DNA from: Cylicocyclus nassatus
Taxonomy: Eukaryota > Nematoda > Chromadorea > Rhabditida > Strongylidae
DNA length: 64,000 nucleotides
Direction: 5' to 3'
NCBI GenBank assembly: GCA_958299035.1
Contig: CATQJL010000001.1
Location: forward strand, 54,052,333 to 54,116,332
The translations under genes and the position numbers were made by a program. Below the pieces are notes generated by a model. That model saw only the letters and a list, made by a program, of their open reading frames with translations, was not told the origin of the DNA and made no database searches. Below are positions 47,928-60,671 of the stretch, piece after piece. Within the stretch, counting starts at the first letter, position 1. Every line of letters begins with the position of its first letter.

Positions 47928-49497
47928 TCTTACCGACTAATTTTTTCCTTATAGATTTTTTTACTTCACTGGGTTAGTAAGATATCGTACCAGTTATATA
48001 TAAGAGTCAGAGAAAGCTTCAATAGTCTCTTATGGATTTCAGTGTGGAATTCTGAAAATGGAATTCTTTCAATTCTTATTGTTAGAAGTCTCCATGCATC
48101 TAAAGGTGATCTTCATCATTTTTTGTTTTGTTCATTATTATATCGTTGAGTGGAAGCGAGGAATTAGAATTTAACTAGGTCCGAGATCATTTGACTTTTG
48201 AGAAATCCGTTGTATCCGACACAACAGAATCAACTCAATTAGGTCTCCATTTTTTGAACGACCAGACGACACAGCAATGAACTATCGCAGTTCATTTGGC
48301 TGTCCACTGTCCTAATGTTGTTTTGTAGATTACCTGCCATTTTCTCGCGCAAGATCAGCACATCAAAAGTTCAAAAGAAGAACTCTCATGCGTCTGTAAA
48401 ATGTTTCCATTTTATTGTTCTTTGGTCTATTTGATTCAATGATGAAAATATCATTAGTGTAGCTGCCCTCACCTCTCGCTATATGTTTGGCGTTCTATTT
48501 CTCTTGTTTTCCCAACAATTCCCGTCGAATTTGAAAGAATCTCACAAAATAGCGAAGAGCATATGCGATTTGTTTCGATTTGTTTGCATGCTCTAGATTT
48601 TATTTGATGCGCGCATTTTAGGAAATGTGCGAATGGTACCTGTTACGGCATCCTGTGTGGCAAGTAATGGAAGGAAGGGGAGGGCATGAGTATAGTAGGA
48701 TACGAAAAGACCTTGAATACCTAATGTGTACAAGGAGTACCTTGAAGCTCTCCTGGAGCCATGCGATAGTACAACAAGAATCATGAATGAATGGATTAAA
48801 TTCGGTTGAAATGTGAAATTATCTTGAAGTCGCACTAAAACCTTACTCTATTTTCGGCCCGAACTCATTTGTAGAAGAAAATCCTGCTGAATTCGCCAGG
48901 ATGGTACTCTAAAGATAATCTCCTGCTTTGAAGCTATAGAAACAACTATAATAAGTCACCGAAATCAATGTTTGAAAAGTCTTGATAAACAACCTCGCTG
49001 CATTTTTCTTGAGACAATTGCAGTCAGCAAACCCTCTCAAATTCAAATAAAGAAGATTTCAAGTTCATGACACTTCGCTTTTCAGAGCGTTTTTATATTG
49101 AAAGGTCCCATAAATTTTTCTCATGTTATACAAGCATGCGATACGTTCGCTCAGTGATAGAAACAGTGACGGTACAAGGAATTTCCGGGGAAAACTGCGA
49201 CACTGGAGCTTTTTTTAAACTAAGTGCTTTCTAAATTTCTTTGCATATCAATATGCATAGCTCTGTGAAGGAAGTAGCAGATATTTTGATTTCAAAAGCC
49301 TTGCAAATCTTGCAACGAGCTTGGAAAATACAACAATATTAGGCTGTTAACTAATTTTGCAACTTCCTTACTAACTTTTTTTTCTCTTTGAGCATGACAC
49401 GCTCAAATTTTGGCATTATGTGAGCTCTGACTCAAGCTACTAGTGTAACTACTATTCTGTTGAATAGTGGTTAGTTAATAGTCGTAGGAAGGTTACG
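47928..49497. other. Intergenic, no feature seen
   Basis: No convincing exon or delimited repeat found on either strand. Confidence 0.35.
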
Positions 49498-49505
49498 GTA
49501 TGTAT

Positions 49506-49878
49506 CAGTGGCGTACCCAGGATGTCGGCTCGGGGGGCGGGGCGACAAAAAAAATTTTCAAATGAAGGTGCGTAGCGTTAGCCACGCACTCCGAAAAAAT
49601 TTTAGGGGGGCTTCTCATCAATTTTGCGTGCCCCCAACCCCTAAAATCTGGAAAAAGGGGGCGTGGCATCAGCCATGCCCCCGAAAAAAATTTTTTTATA
49701 AGGCTAATTAGAATTTTTAAAAAATTTTAAAAATTATTTTAATTGTTCACAAAAATGAGCAAGTCATTTGCACATTTTTATAACGCATGTAAGTAACTTT
49801 CAAAAATTTCGCGACCCGTTCTCGGGGGGGGGGGGCGCGCCCCCCCCCGCCTCTCCCCCCCCCCTCGGTACGCCACTG
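49506..49878 (+). mobile_element. hAT-like MITE copy 7 (best preserved)
   Basis: 373 bp, starting CAGTGGCGTACCCAGGATGT and ending GGTACGCCACTG, with a perfect 8 bp duplication GTATGTAT on both sides (49498-49505, 49879-49886). Internal features are poly-G tracts, the self-complementary gtagcgttagccacgcac, and gggggcgtggcatcagccatgcccc. Confidence 0.95.
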
Positions 49879-49886
49879 GTATGTAT

Positions 49887-51880
49887 GTATAAAGGGATAA
49901 TTTTTTGATCATCACGGAACTTTCTAGAACTTGGTATAGGAAGATCACCCGACATGCTGATTATGGAAACAAGATTAAATCTTGGTAGGGCCTTTTTTGT
50001 TAGACTACGATGAGTTTTACTGTATAGGGTTTGACCTTAAAAACGAAAAGAGGGCTTAATCAAACAAATGAATATGATTTTTGTGAACAGCAGATGTAGT
50101 AAGCCCCTTATGCCAAGTTTCGGAGACTTCTGAGACTTCCTACCTTGATCCTTGGAGACGGTCAAGAGGCGCGATTTCTTCAGCTGTCACCAGCTCAAAA
50201 CTCGAGTATAGCGCTAGCGAGTCTCCAAATAGTACCAGATAAAGTGCATTGGCTTACTATCTGTCCGAGGTTACTACTTGCCGAGTTTGGTGGCTTTTGC
50301 TGGAAAACGGACCGAAAAAAAACATTAACATTACAAAACTCTTATTACGTGCTGTTTGGTGTCCATCCGGCAATTAAAATCGCGCCTCTTGACATACACC
50401 CTTAATCCTTGACGGTTGCTCCTCAGCAGCCTTGCGTACAGCATACTCGTTCAACTTCGCGAGGGCGCGAGATCTTTACTGTTGTTCAACTTCCTTTCCT
50501 TTTTTCTTTCTTTGAATGAGATAAGGCAACCTCCAGAATGCTCTGTGTACAATGTCGGATCGTTGCGTGCGTGATCTAATTTGCAAACGGCTTTATTTTT
50601 GCTTAAAACCCAGAGAACCTCCAATTGTACTAATTTTCAAAAAATGCGTGGATTTCTTTTATGTCACTAAAAGAGGCGGTTTACTCCAATTTGTAGTCCG
50701 TGTTCCATTCTACATAATGTAAAAAAAGAGTGCGCAAAGAACAAAAAGCGAATAGTTACGGAAGGGGTTGCAACACTGCAACTCCTTCCGTAACTATTTG
50801 CAACACTCAGTTACCAGGCTGATAGTTTAATTTCGTCGCTCTATTCTAATGTTTGCTCGTTCTATCCCAATGTTTGCTTTTGTTAACATTAAGCAACAAG
50901 TAATGAAAGTATTGTTCTAAAGCTGCGAAGCGTATAATGAAAAACGATAAAGTTATAAAATTCTCGATCTTGTCTTGATCAGAATTGAGCAGTCCATATT
51001 ATTTATCAATAAAAGCCCCAATAATCATTACCTTGACGGATCGTCTCCTTGGTCAACTAACTCATTTGAATATGAGAAACCATAACATTCACTACTGATA
51101 TGACTCTGCATAAATTGTGCTATCAAACCTCTAGAGTACATGCAACATTCTAACATTCGATAAGTCCATAAACATGGCAAAAATTCCGTTGACTTGGCAT
51201 TCACTGAATACCTTGGAATCTCAAATTCCCTGACTGGCACTCTCATTTATTACTGCAAGTATTTCGTTCATTCATCATTTGTAAAAAAGTGGAGATTCCA
51301 TGTACCGATCATGAAGAGCAAATTTCTCGTTGCGACATATCCCTTCGCTGCTATTTGCATGAATAAAGATTTCGTACACTCGTAACTAACGGAACAGTCA
51401 CTCTAGTGCATTTGCACAACTTATTTTGGAATTCCGGATATTGGCTTAGAGCGCCTTAGCCTTACTTACATTTTCGTTATTTTTGCTGCTTTTCATTTTT
51501 AAGAAAACTTTTTCTCTTCAGTAACATGTAGTGCAGGTGTCGTCTTGTAACAAATAATATTCTTTTTTCTTCTACAAGTAGAAAGAAAATTTGCATACGT
51601 GGAATTTTCCTTTCACTGGAACTCAAAAGGTCAAAATCATGATTCATTGGAAGTCTGCCTAAGGAAGTTACTTGATTCGTTGATTCCGAATATCACATCC
51701 TTTTCAAGGGAGATCCGCCATTAAGAGAGTTACGGTAGGTATACTGTAGATGGATGAAAGCCTAATTTGCTCGAAGTTTACTGATGGGGCTCTTTACCAT
51801 GCTATTTACGATAATGATATCGATCGTTCGTTGAAGAACCTTTAGGCGGAAATAGTAAGAAATAAGAGAAATCGTGGTCT
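49887..51880. other. Intergenic, one hairpin
   Basis: No gene assigned. Short open frames near 50145-50405 (+) and 50440-50370 (-) lack splice support. A strong hairpin lies at 50751-50798. Confidence 0.35.
50751..50798. repeat. 22 bp stem hairpin
   Basis: AATAGTTACGGAAGGGGTTG continues into the loop ACAC and is followed by its complement with a single mismatch. The stem is about 22 bp and the loop 4 bases. Confidence 0.8.
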
Positions 51881-51904
51881 GCATGCTAAAGAGCTCCATC
51901 TTAT

Positions 51905-52945
51905 ATACAATATAAAGCTGAATGTCTGTATGTACGTATGTGCGGAATATAAATTTTTATTTCTGAAACGATTTGGACCTAACTTGGCACACATACTAGG
52001 GTGAGTCAAAAGAAATGAGAACATCGCATCTCCTTCTAGACCTACTCTCAAATTAGGTAGAATGTGTATAAGCAAGTGCTCTAAACGGTGTCCGACACAG
52101 TTTTTCTTTCTCTTTCCGATAGATATAGATTAAACCAAATCACTTCATAATTGTTGAAATATTTGCAGAAATCTTGAACAAAGCGTTTTCCGTTCAAAAT
52201 CTATGGTTTGATCAAACTTGTCAAAAAATTCTAGGATTGTGGTAATTTGAAGCGGTAAACGCTTGATTACCTTGCAGAATCAAGGTTTGATGATAAGCTA
52301 TTTTCGAAGCTCTTAAATTGGAAAGATTTTGTAAGGTTTAACGCATTTTTGTTACGAGCCATTTTTTGAAAATTTGAGGTTTTTGCAAAAATGATTTTAA
52401 AAGACCTCAAAATGCTAGTTTCGAAATACCTAAATAGTGGTTTGCATCAAGCAGGGCCTGCTTTGTCTTTATGTTATCGAATTTGTTCGAAAACCTCAAA
52501 CTGAAAATCCTGAGGATTAGCTAAACTCAAGGAAAGCAAAAATAACCGGTTCAAAATTTGGGAAATTTTTTCGACAACAAAAAAGTCAACTGGGCCATTG
52601 GCCTCACTGCTGAGGATAGAAAAGCTACGTTTTATACAATTCAGGGTACTCTTCTATCGCTATTCTACACGAGTTGCGGAAAGTTCGAGGGGAACTAAAA
52701 GTGCTCATTACTTTTGACTCAACCTAATGTACCTCTATACCAAACTTGGCACACATACACTTCGGGCCCCGGCGGGTGTCATAGGCTACTTTTCGTTATC
52801 GATCGATATCGATTTCATCGATTTTTTGCAAAATTTGAGCTACGGGGCTGGGAGTGGCACAGGGGGGGGGTAATCGAGCATGCTGATTACAAATATGTTA
52901 TTGACAGGGCCGGGCGGAGCCGGGTTTGCCAACTAGTTTGCAATA
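51905..52945 (+). repeat. Dispersed repeat, copy 2, split by an insertion
   Basis: The left fragment (about 51905-51998: tataaagctgaatgtctgt to acttggcacacatac) and the right fragment (52728-52945: ccaaacttggcacacatac to gagccgggtttgccaactagt) belong to the family at 44455. Both fragments contain the acttggcacacatac phrase, so the arrangement is not one simple interrupted copy. Confidence 0.55.
51999..52725. mobile_element. Tc1/mariner-like MITE
   Basis: Ends GGGTGAGTCAAAAGAAATGA and TCATTACTTTTGACTCAACC, flanked by TA at 51997-51998 and 52726-52727. 727 bp without a transposase frame. Inserted into the dispersed repeat. Confidence 0.87.
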
Positions 52946-53058
52946 TTTTGAGCGATTTTGCGGTTTTGGCTCACTTACCATAGTTCGCTACCATAGTCCA
53001 AGAAAATGGCACTGTTGTACGAAATCTTTATGAAATCTGACAGGCGCAGATCAAGCCC

Positions 53059-53076
53059 TTCTCTCTCTCTCTCTCT
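53059..53076. repeat. CT dinucleotide repeat
   Basis: Uninterrupted (CT)n of about nine units. Confidence 0.85.
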
Positions 53077-53194
53077 CCAACCCATATAGAAGATTTTACC
53101 AAATTCCGTGCTTTTAGCTTTTAAGTTTGTTAGGCGACATAAAACTTGTTTGCATGAATTTCTTAACACGTCGACGACAGTGCCGCGCAATGGC

Positions 53195-54640
53195 GTGCGA
53201 TGGACAGTCTGTCCCTGTGGACGATGTCACGCAATGGTGCGCAACACCCTAAATATCAGTTCCAATGTGCACACTGGTTCCAATTGTTAACAAAATCACT
53301 TCAGGCTCAGAAGTCTTTCACGCTGGCCCGCCTCTCTTTTTCGCAAACTCCCCCCACTCCGTTGCCCTCTATAAAAGACTTTTCTTGCTTTTCAAATTGC
53401 ATAGAAAAGTTCGTAGATGACCGGAGAATCTCAAATAACATTGGTTTTAACCCCGCCCCCTCTATTCAGGTTCCACCCCTTGGTGGCAAGCTCCGCATAC
53501 TTTTAAAATATCCGAATTGCGAGAATTCTTGAAATTTAAGCAAAATTCAGCATTTTTGTAGAATGGGCGGGGATTCCCACCAAGGAGGAAGGTACTGCAT
53601 CGCCCACTTTTCAAAAGTGCCGGAATTTGCACGAATTAGTGAATTCTGTGCAAAATTCAAAACAAAATTCAGGAATTCTTGCTAATTCCGACATCTTGAA
53701 AAGTAGGCGGGACTCGCCAAAAGTGGGCGGGGTTGCCTCGCCCACTTGCATTTTTGTATCTCACGCGTAGATGCATGCATACATGCATGCAGCGAGCTGT
53801 GGAAATACCCGGAAACGGTCCGTCCACAGGGACAGACGTCAAAAAAGAAACAGCTCGCGGATTGCGGATCAGAGCTTCTATTATAGAAACTTTTTTCCAA
53901 TGTGGAATGGAAAGATAAGATAAAACATTCTACTCAAGTTCCAAGAAAAAAGAAAACAAACTTAATTAGTACTCACAATCAGATCATTGTTTGTAAATTG
54001 GAAGAAATACAAGATACCCACAAATTTGAAAGGTTGCACTTGCACCAGGTGATTGTGGAAATGACGGCAATTATGGGACAGCGGAATTATGTTATGAAAG
54101 CCTAAATTTATGTTTTCCATATTATATGAGTGACCTTGGCAGTGGCCGTTTTTGTAAAAATCGCATGTGTAAAGACAAGAACGTGCTGACTAGAAACCAC
54201 TATTTCAATAAATTGCTTTTCGATAATTGATTTGTGTTTTTCAAGCAGTTTTTCTGTCTCCTACCGCTTAGATTCCACTCCCAATAAATCTTCAATTCAT
54301 CAGGAAATAGATATATATTCTCTGCGACTTTTTCTCTCGAAACAAGATCGCTTTCTCACCGCAGAAGGTGATAAGTCAATGCGTTGACAATGAGCCAAAT
54401 CTTTTACGTCTGTCCCTGTGGACGGACGTTTTTATGCATTTTTACGCCATGTAGATATACTTTCATTTATGCACGAAGGAATATAAATAATAGGGGCAGC
54501 TCCGCCCCCTTCTGGCAAGCTCCGCCCACTAAAAATATTCTAAAATTTGCTTGAACTTCAAGAATTCGTGAAAATTCCGGCAATTTTGGAAAGTAGGCGG
54601 AGCTTGCACACTAAGGGCGGAGCCGAGAGAAGTCGCTTAA
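53195..54640. repeat. Cluster of short direct and inverted repeats
   Basis: GTCTGTCCCTGTGGACG occurs directly at about 53207 and 54411 and inverted at about 53820 (CGTCCACAGGGACAGAC). Between them are repeated phrases of the type gtgggcggggttgcc, caagctccgcccac and ccgccccctt on both strands. This probably represents one or more degenerate inverted-repeat elements; I cannot set exact boundaries. Confidence 0.55.
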
Positions 54641-57600
54641 GGTTCCACCGTTGCCTACAAGCTTTTCTATGCCTTTATACTTGAGAGATGATGGGATCCA
54701 TTTATGTTGTTCAATGCCGTAAGTGACTCATTGCCAGCAAGTCTGCGACAGCTTTGTAAACATATGCAGATTTTCCCTATTTTGGATTTTTATCTGCCCC
54801 TTCTTGGGCTTTTTCTCTTCCACAATTTTTTTTGCAATGCGAATCAGCACTGTTCCTCTTATGGCAGAATAGTAATAGAGAAATTTATAAATTGTGAAAA
54901 ATTCTCATTTACATGCACAGGCTAGAAACTAAGGAGAAGCTCAGAGTTGATTATTGAGATTTATTGAGTGAGAGTTTCCTCATCAAAATGTCAAAAATGA
55001 AAAAAATTCTGATAAAAAGCGTCAGCCAACCAAATACAGAAATAGGCTAGTGCAAAATTTCTTCGTCTTGAACCCCCATGAAAATCTCGTCGATGGTGAT
55101 AAACAAATATTACGTTGATGCAAAATTAATGAGCGTTTTTCTAAGCCTTTTTTCAGCACAGATTTTCGCGTGAAACTTCTTTTTTCTGAAAGAGATGAGG
55201 AAAACTATACAAAGGCTCTTTTCATGCTCTATCTGATGATGGTTTAAACAGGCTTCTAGCCTCATCTGTTTATGATTTACAGAGCTTTGATTGACCACAT
55301 TTAAAACCAGAATTTCATCTCAATCTTTCTGGACAGAACTCAGGTGCAAATGATGGCCTTCTTCAAAAATCAAGCTACTATATACATACAACAGCAATTG
55401 TCTCCATTATACACAATTCACTTCCATTGAAAATTATTTGAAATGATTTATTTTCGCCTCAACATGGGTAATCGTTGCGGTCATTCTATGGCCCATAAAT
55501 ATCTTTTGAAGAAGGCAGTTGCCAAAGCTGCTTATTTCCTTAAGCGTAAGCTTAGGACATTCTGTTGACATTTTTTGCCGAAACGTCTAGCTGTACAATA
55601 TCCAGAAATTAGAAAACGTCCATAATTCCGGACTTTAAGGTCTACTGGAAAATGTTGAGAAAGCTGGCAATGCTAGATTTTATTTTTTTTCTCTTCGCAA
55701 ATCTTCTTTGTCCGGACCCTTTTGGTCTTTTTTTACGATTGGCTTGCGGCTACAAGATAGGTTACTAGTCATTCATACTAGCAAATTGTTTTTGAAGGGA
55801 ATATGATTTTTCAAACTTGATTTTACAAAAATACATATTATTGGTTTTTGAATCCATATCTTCTGCTCGTTTGTAATATGAGTATAGGTGAATGTGCGCC
55901 GTATTGCGAGGAAATTGCTGCTTTTGGAAGTCTTTATTGCAAAAAAATTGTGGATTTCTCAAAAAAAAAAAATATAGCACGTCAAAGTGGGAATTCACAA
56001 AACTCATTATTTTTGCATCAACCCACATTTGAAGTTGTATCAGATGCAAGATCTCTTTCTCTTTCCAACAGTTATATTCAAGATGCAACCTCGCCGAAGC
56101 TTGCTAGTTTCATTTTTATAATGTTTAATTCTCTCTATTTTCAGTTTAAATCTTTTAGGAGAGTTTTAATGGATGATGAATAGCAATGCTTTTGAATTGC
56201 AATGCTTTGTTTTTCTCCAGAACCGAATTAGAAAATTGTAAAATATTTGAAATTATTGATTTCTGAAAAATCGCATAACACCTAATTGCACCTATCGTGC
56301 GAAATCTCCAAAATATCAATCCTTCAAAACTCGATTATTATCATCACTTACATAAATTTGGATTAAGGAAACGGCAATGCTTACTAATATGAGAAACAGG
56401 CAATTTTGTCCGCATCGCATGTATCGCAAGGAGGCAACCGTTGAAATAAGAAGAAAAAATTGTATTAAACTGTATGAGAACTGTTTGCCACTTCATGTTT
56501 AACGAGGCTTGCATAGACGGAAACATATTATAAAATTCTTACTATAGAAGAATCATTTTAGAAATTTAATTAATCAAGAAAGAGAATTACAAGGTATGGT
56601 ATTAATTTGCAAAAGATGCCCTTCTGCTGGCTATGTTACTCTACGGATTTGAAAGTCAAAAATCTGATAAAACTTTTGCACCTACTTAATTGGAGTATTA
56701 GGTTGACCTTTTCATGTGGCAGGTTCAAAAATTAGTCCTTATAGCTTGACCTTTTGAGCAGTGCAACTTTTACAAACACAGGTGAAAGTGCAATGATGAT
56801 GGTACCAATCAACTCGACCACCTTTCAAGCACTATGTGTGTAATCCCTTTGCGCACTCTTCACATCTTGCGACAGAAACGACACAGAGCAACCGGTCATA
56901 ATCCCTCTAACGAGGATTAAGGCCGGTTGTTATTTCAGTAGTTCAGGTCCGCTATGTCATTCGCATGGTCAGGCTCTTTCTTACATATGCGTTCATCTCA
57001 TCCTTGGCCGCGGTGGATATTCAGAGTTCGAGGTTGTTGCCTCAATTCTCTCTCCCATAAGAGGTGGATTTCGTAAACTATCGATTACCTTATCCCTTTC
57101 GTAGTGATCACTTTTAATTATCGTTACTTGTTACACATAAATTTCTATCCGACTCCTACGCTTTCTATTTTCAAAACACTCACTAACGCGAGGCTCAATT
57201 TTCTTACCCTTTCCTACAAAGTGGCCACCAATGTGATTGAAATCTGTGTAGATATAGGAATTCGCTCTGACATTCTAAGGAAATCTTGAACGATATTCAT
57301 TTATTTATTTATTTACTTTTTATTTATTCATTACACTCTTGGCGTTCCCTGCAAGAAAAAATACACAGTTATTTATACTCTAACCTCAATGATAATGCAT
57401 CATGTAGTTTGGGTCCAATCTGGATAAAGGTGTGATGAAAGCTTGTTAACTGCTTTATAATTATAGTTATCAGAATTGAGTAATTTGATCCATGTAGATG
57501 GTCCCTCCATGCCCCGCGATCCATGGAGATGGTACCCATACCCCCTTTTGCCAGCCTAAATGATATGAGAAATCCTTTAGCACTGTACTTGTACTACAGG

Positions 57601-57710
57601 TGTACGAAAGTCGTCCATCTTTCAATGTCTGATTCTTCCGAGCTTGATATTCTTTTCGTATCCTACGAAACATTTGAACAGGAAAGGTATTGGACTTTCC
57701 CTACTATATA
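54641..57710. other. Intergenic, no feature seen
   Basis: Short frames only. A TTTA-type simple repeat lies at about 57298-57332. Confidence 0.35.
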
Positions 57711-58367
57711 AAGAGTCTCAAAAAATGTGCACCTGTTTGATCGTTAACAACTCACTTGCTTTGATGCCTTTCAGCAAACTTTTTTACCATTCTCTAGAGC
57801 GAGGTTCAACTAAGATTTAATAGGGCGAATCAGCAGGGATAGCTCTTCATTACTGTAGGATTATGGTAGAAAATTCAAGGATTTTGGACCATTGAGAGCG
57901 ACATGTTGCTTCAAATGAAATCAAGCAAGCCAAAAACTCTTGTAGTGGACTATTAAGGTCGCTAATTTACATATATGAAATTCGCACTTTACTGTATTGC
58001 TTTTTTCAAAAGGTATTTCAGAAATATCGTGACAAAAGTTTCTTCAATGTTCGTCAATGTGTTCACACAACCACTGAAAAAGTTCAAGAAGTCCTAAGAA
58101 GTTTGGTAGTGAAATCACCACGTGCGAAAACACTTCTGCACAGTTTTTCAGATTTTTGACAAAGATTTTTTAGAAGCCCTTTTTTACAATGGTTCTATTT
58201 ACTGAAAGTTCTTACTGTAATCCTATAGTAATGAAGAGCAATCGCTACGTTTTCAAGACTGTAAATTGGACCTCGCTTTACATAACGGTACCTTTAGTTT
58301 GCAAAAGACATCAAAGCAAGAGAGTTATCGAAGACTAAACAGTGTGCACATTTTTTAGGACACCCTG
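57711..58367. mobile_element. Tc1/mariner-like element, CAGGGTGTCC type
   Basis: The right end TTTTTTAGGACACCCTG is followed by TA; the left end AAGAGTCTCAAAAAATGTGC is more diverged. Extended inner repeats (aactcacttgctttgatg / catcaaagcaagagagtt) match those of the element at 4103. Confidence 0.72.
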
Positions 58368-58531
58368 TATAAAAGCAAAATGTCTCCAAACACTGATCTC
58401 AACATTAAATGAAGTTAGAGGCATTTTTTGCTTTCAGACTGCATGGTCACGTACCGTTTAAATGACCCAAAATCGTAGTAAATGCGAATGTGCTCCAAAG
58501 TTACATATCTGCATGTCTGAGATACATAACC

Positions 58532-58789
58532 TCGAGTCATTTGTAAGTTAATATGTGAGACTGCACACCAAGCCCTATTAGCGACGGCACCCTTACTGGT
58601 AACTTTCCGATGAAACATTTTCTAGCCTGACAATGTGTGGAATGTGTTCTATTGACTAACATATAATCAATAAAAAGAAAAGAGACAAGGAAGCAAGGGG
58701 AAACCACTAAAAAAGAGCCGGTTTTAGTTTTGCAGATCGTCAGTTAGCGTGTATAGTGTGCATTACGCATATTAAAATACGAATGACTT
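58532..58789. mobile_element. 258 bp TIR element (MITE), copy 2
   Basis: The same sequence and length as 3470-3727, with moderate divergence. The right terminus is slightly decayed (AATGACTTAA). Confidence 0.75.
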
Positions 58790-58952
58790 AACGATATATC
58801 GTACATGAAAAACTCAATGGGAATGGTTTTGAAGCTATTCTGCTGTTCTGAGTTTGGAATAAACAACCAATTTCAGTGCCCAAAAAATGCCTGTAAGTTT
58901 TTTCAGTGCATCGTTATCAAATAAAGAAAGCATTTTAGTAAATAGCAGACGG

Positions 58953-59249
58953 TCATTATGGTATACATTTTACTGGTAAAGTCACTTCATACACTTCCCT
59001 TTTAGAATTGAAATCAAGACTTCTTGGAACTTCAGAGTTGTTTGGTACAAGTAGGTAGTTACCGAGATCTGGTTCTCTGTCCTTGAGGTAGCGGATGTTG
59101 ATTGATGTGCGGACAATATTGTGATGATGCCCGGAAGCGGCTTGAATTTGTGACTTGTGGGTTATCTCTGAGGGGCCGGAATACTCGCCAGGTTGTGGTT
59201 TCCATCTTCTAAAGTTTCTTGATCTATGGTTTGCCTCTACCTCGTACAA
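58953..59249 (-). CDS. Open frame near the 3' end of the next gene, uncertain
   Basis: A 97-codon frame rich in Asn, Arg and Pro (stretch RYLKDREPDLGNYLLVP). It lies downstream, on the same strand, of the exon chain at 59372-60256 and might be a later exon of it or a separate fragment. No family recognised and no junction proven. Confidence 0.22.
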
Positions 59250-59371
59250 TGAGCTAGAAGTAATTTTAGTAGGTCACCAAAATGCCATGAGTTATGTATC
59301 ACATTCCACTTTCGATGTCATTAAGAAAAATCCAAAAGAATTGGAAGTAAATCCTCTTGAAACAAACTGAT

Positions 59372-60256
59372 CTATGAAAACTCAGCCGTGAAAAGTTTGA
59401 GTTCTGGGGCTTGACTTATCAGCGTGATAGTAATAATGACCGTGACTGCGAAATCCTTTGGAAAAAATTATTTTCTTATACACTCGACTTTACTTACCCA
59501 CAAGAACTGCTGAAAGCGGTCTTTTTCTCAGGGCTTGCTTCTACACCCATCAGTGAAGTGACAGGGATTGTTTTCTATCATACAACTACCTAAAAGTGGA
59601 AGATTGTACCTACATCACCAATTGACAAGTACGTAAATTAACACATAATTCATGGACAGATAATTTTCACTCAGGAAGTGAAGAACGACAAATAAATCAA
59701 ATCTAAGAGATGTATACGTGTTCCATCTAAACCTGTTCAGAATGATTGCAAGAGGACTATTACCAATTGGAAGTAACCAACTCTTCGTTCTCGAATGATT
59801 GACGTTAATCAGAAAAAAATCACTTCTGTCGTCGTTGGCAAACAACAAACATTCTTGGTGTTCTTTGACGGGCCAACAAACCTAAGAAGTAGTGCGAACT
59901 GGATTTAAGTACTCCACAACAAGTACAATTCAGCACCACACGAAGGCATTTCTTCACTACTCAACTGCCATCAATTCGTCTTTGGGGACAGAGTGGGGTG
60001 GATGGTATCACCATCTATCTTTCGCACATTTTTGCCCTTTTTGTGTGAAGAGCCTAATTCTGGAATGTCACGAATCCAGAAATGGCGCAATGCATGGATG
60101 AGCCCTGCCTTGACCCCTCGCTGATTTTTTCTTTCAATTTTGTCGATGCAAAGCTGTCTTATGCTAGAGGCTGTTCCATTAATTTTTCCACAGTCTGGCT
60201 TATTGCCAACATCCATCACATGGTCATTTGAAAGGGTTCGCTTAGAGCTAGTCGAG
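59372..60256 (-). CDS. Unknown gene or pseudogene, four exons seen, one in-frame TGA
   Basis: Exons are 60256-60028, 59881-59764, 59589-59498 and 59455-59372 (TAG 59374-59372). Acceptors gatattcag, cttcttag, cttttag and ttccaaag and the donors gtaata and gtaagt are good; gtgcga after 60028 is weak. Phases agree throughout. Exon 1 is basic (IRQLCIDKIERKNQRGVKAG). Exons 2-3 are Cys-containing (NNPCHFTDGCRSKP). Exon 4 is a membrane-like segment (FAVTVIITITLIS). Codon 20 of exon 3 is TGA (59530-59528). Either this is a pseudogene, or a 35 bp mini-intron (donor gtagaa, acceptor ctttcag) removes it and shifts to another open frame ending RTQTFHG. The 5' end was not found. Confidence 0.4.
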
Positions 60257-60671
60257 CTGAATATCAAAAAAAAACAGGTTATTTTATTCTTTTATCTTTA
60301 TTTTCCCTAAAAATCATGAATCACTACGAAGGCAAAGGTTTATTTCAAATCTGGTTATCTTTACTTTGCTGCCAATGCTTATCTCTTTACGATGTAGATA
60401 TATTCTTTACTGAATTTTTTAATACATCATTTTTTCTTTTTTCTAAAGTTATCAAATTTGCATATATGGAAAATATAGCTACATGTACCGGAAGTAAGCA
60501 AACAACTTTTGATCTTTGGTAACTATCTTTCCACAAAGTCTTTTACTTATGTTTAGCTTCACGTACCATTCAATAAAGCAAAATCAAACTTATAATTAGA
60601 TTTTCAGAATGAAGCGAATCAATGTCTTCATCACATTGGAAATATAGCACATAGGAACTCAGCATACGGCG

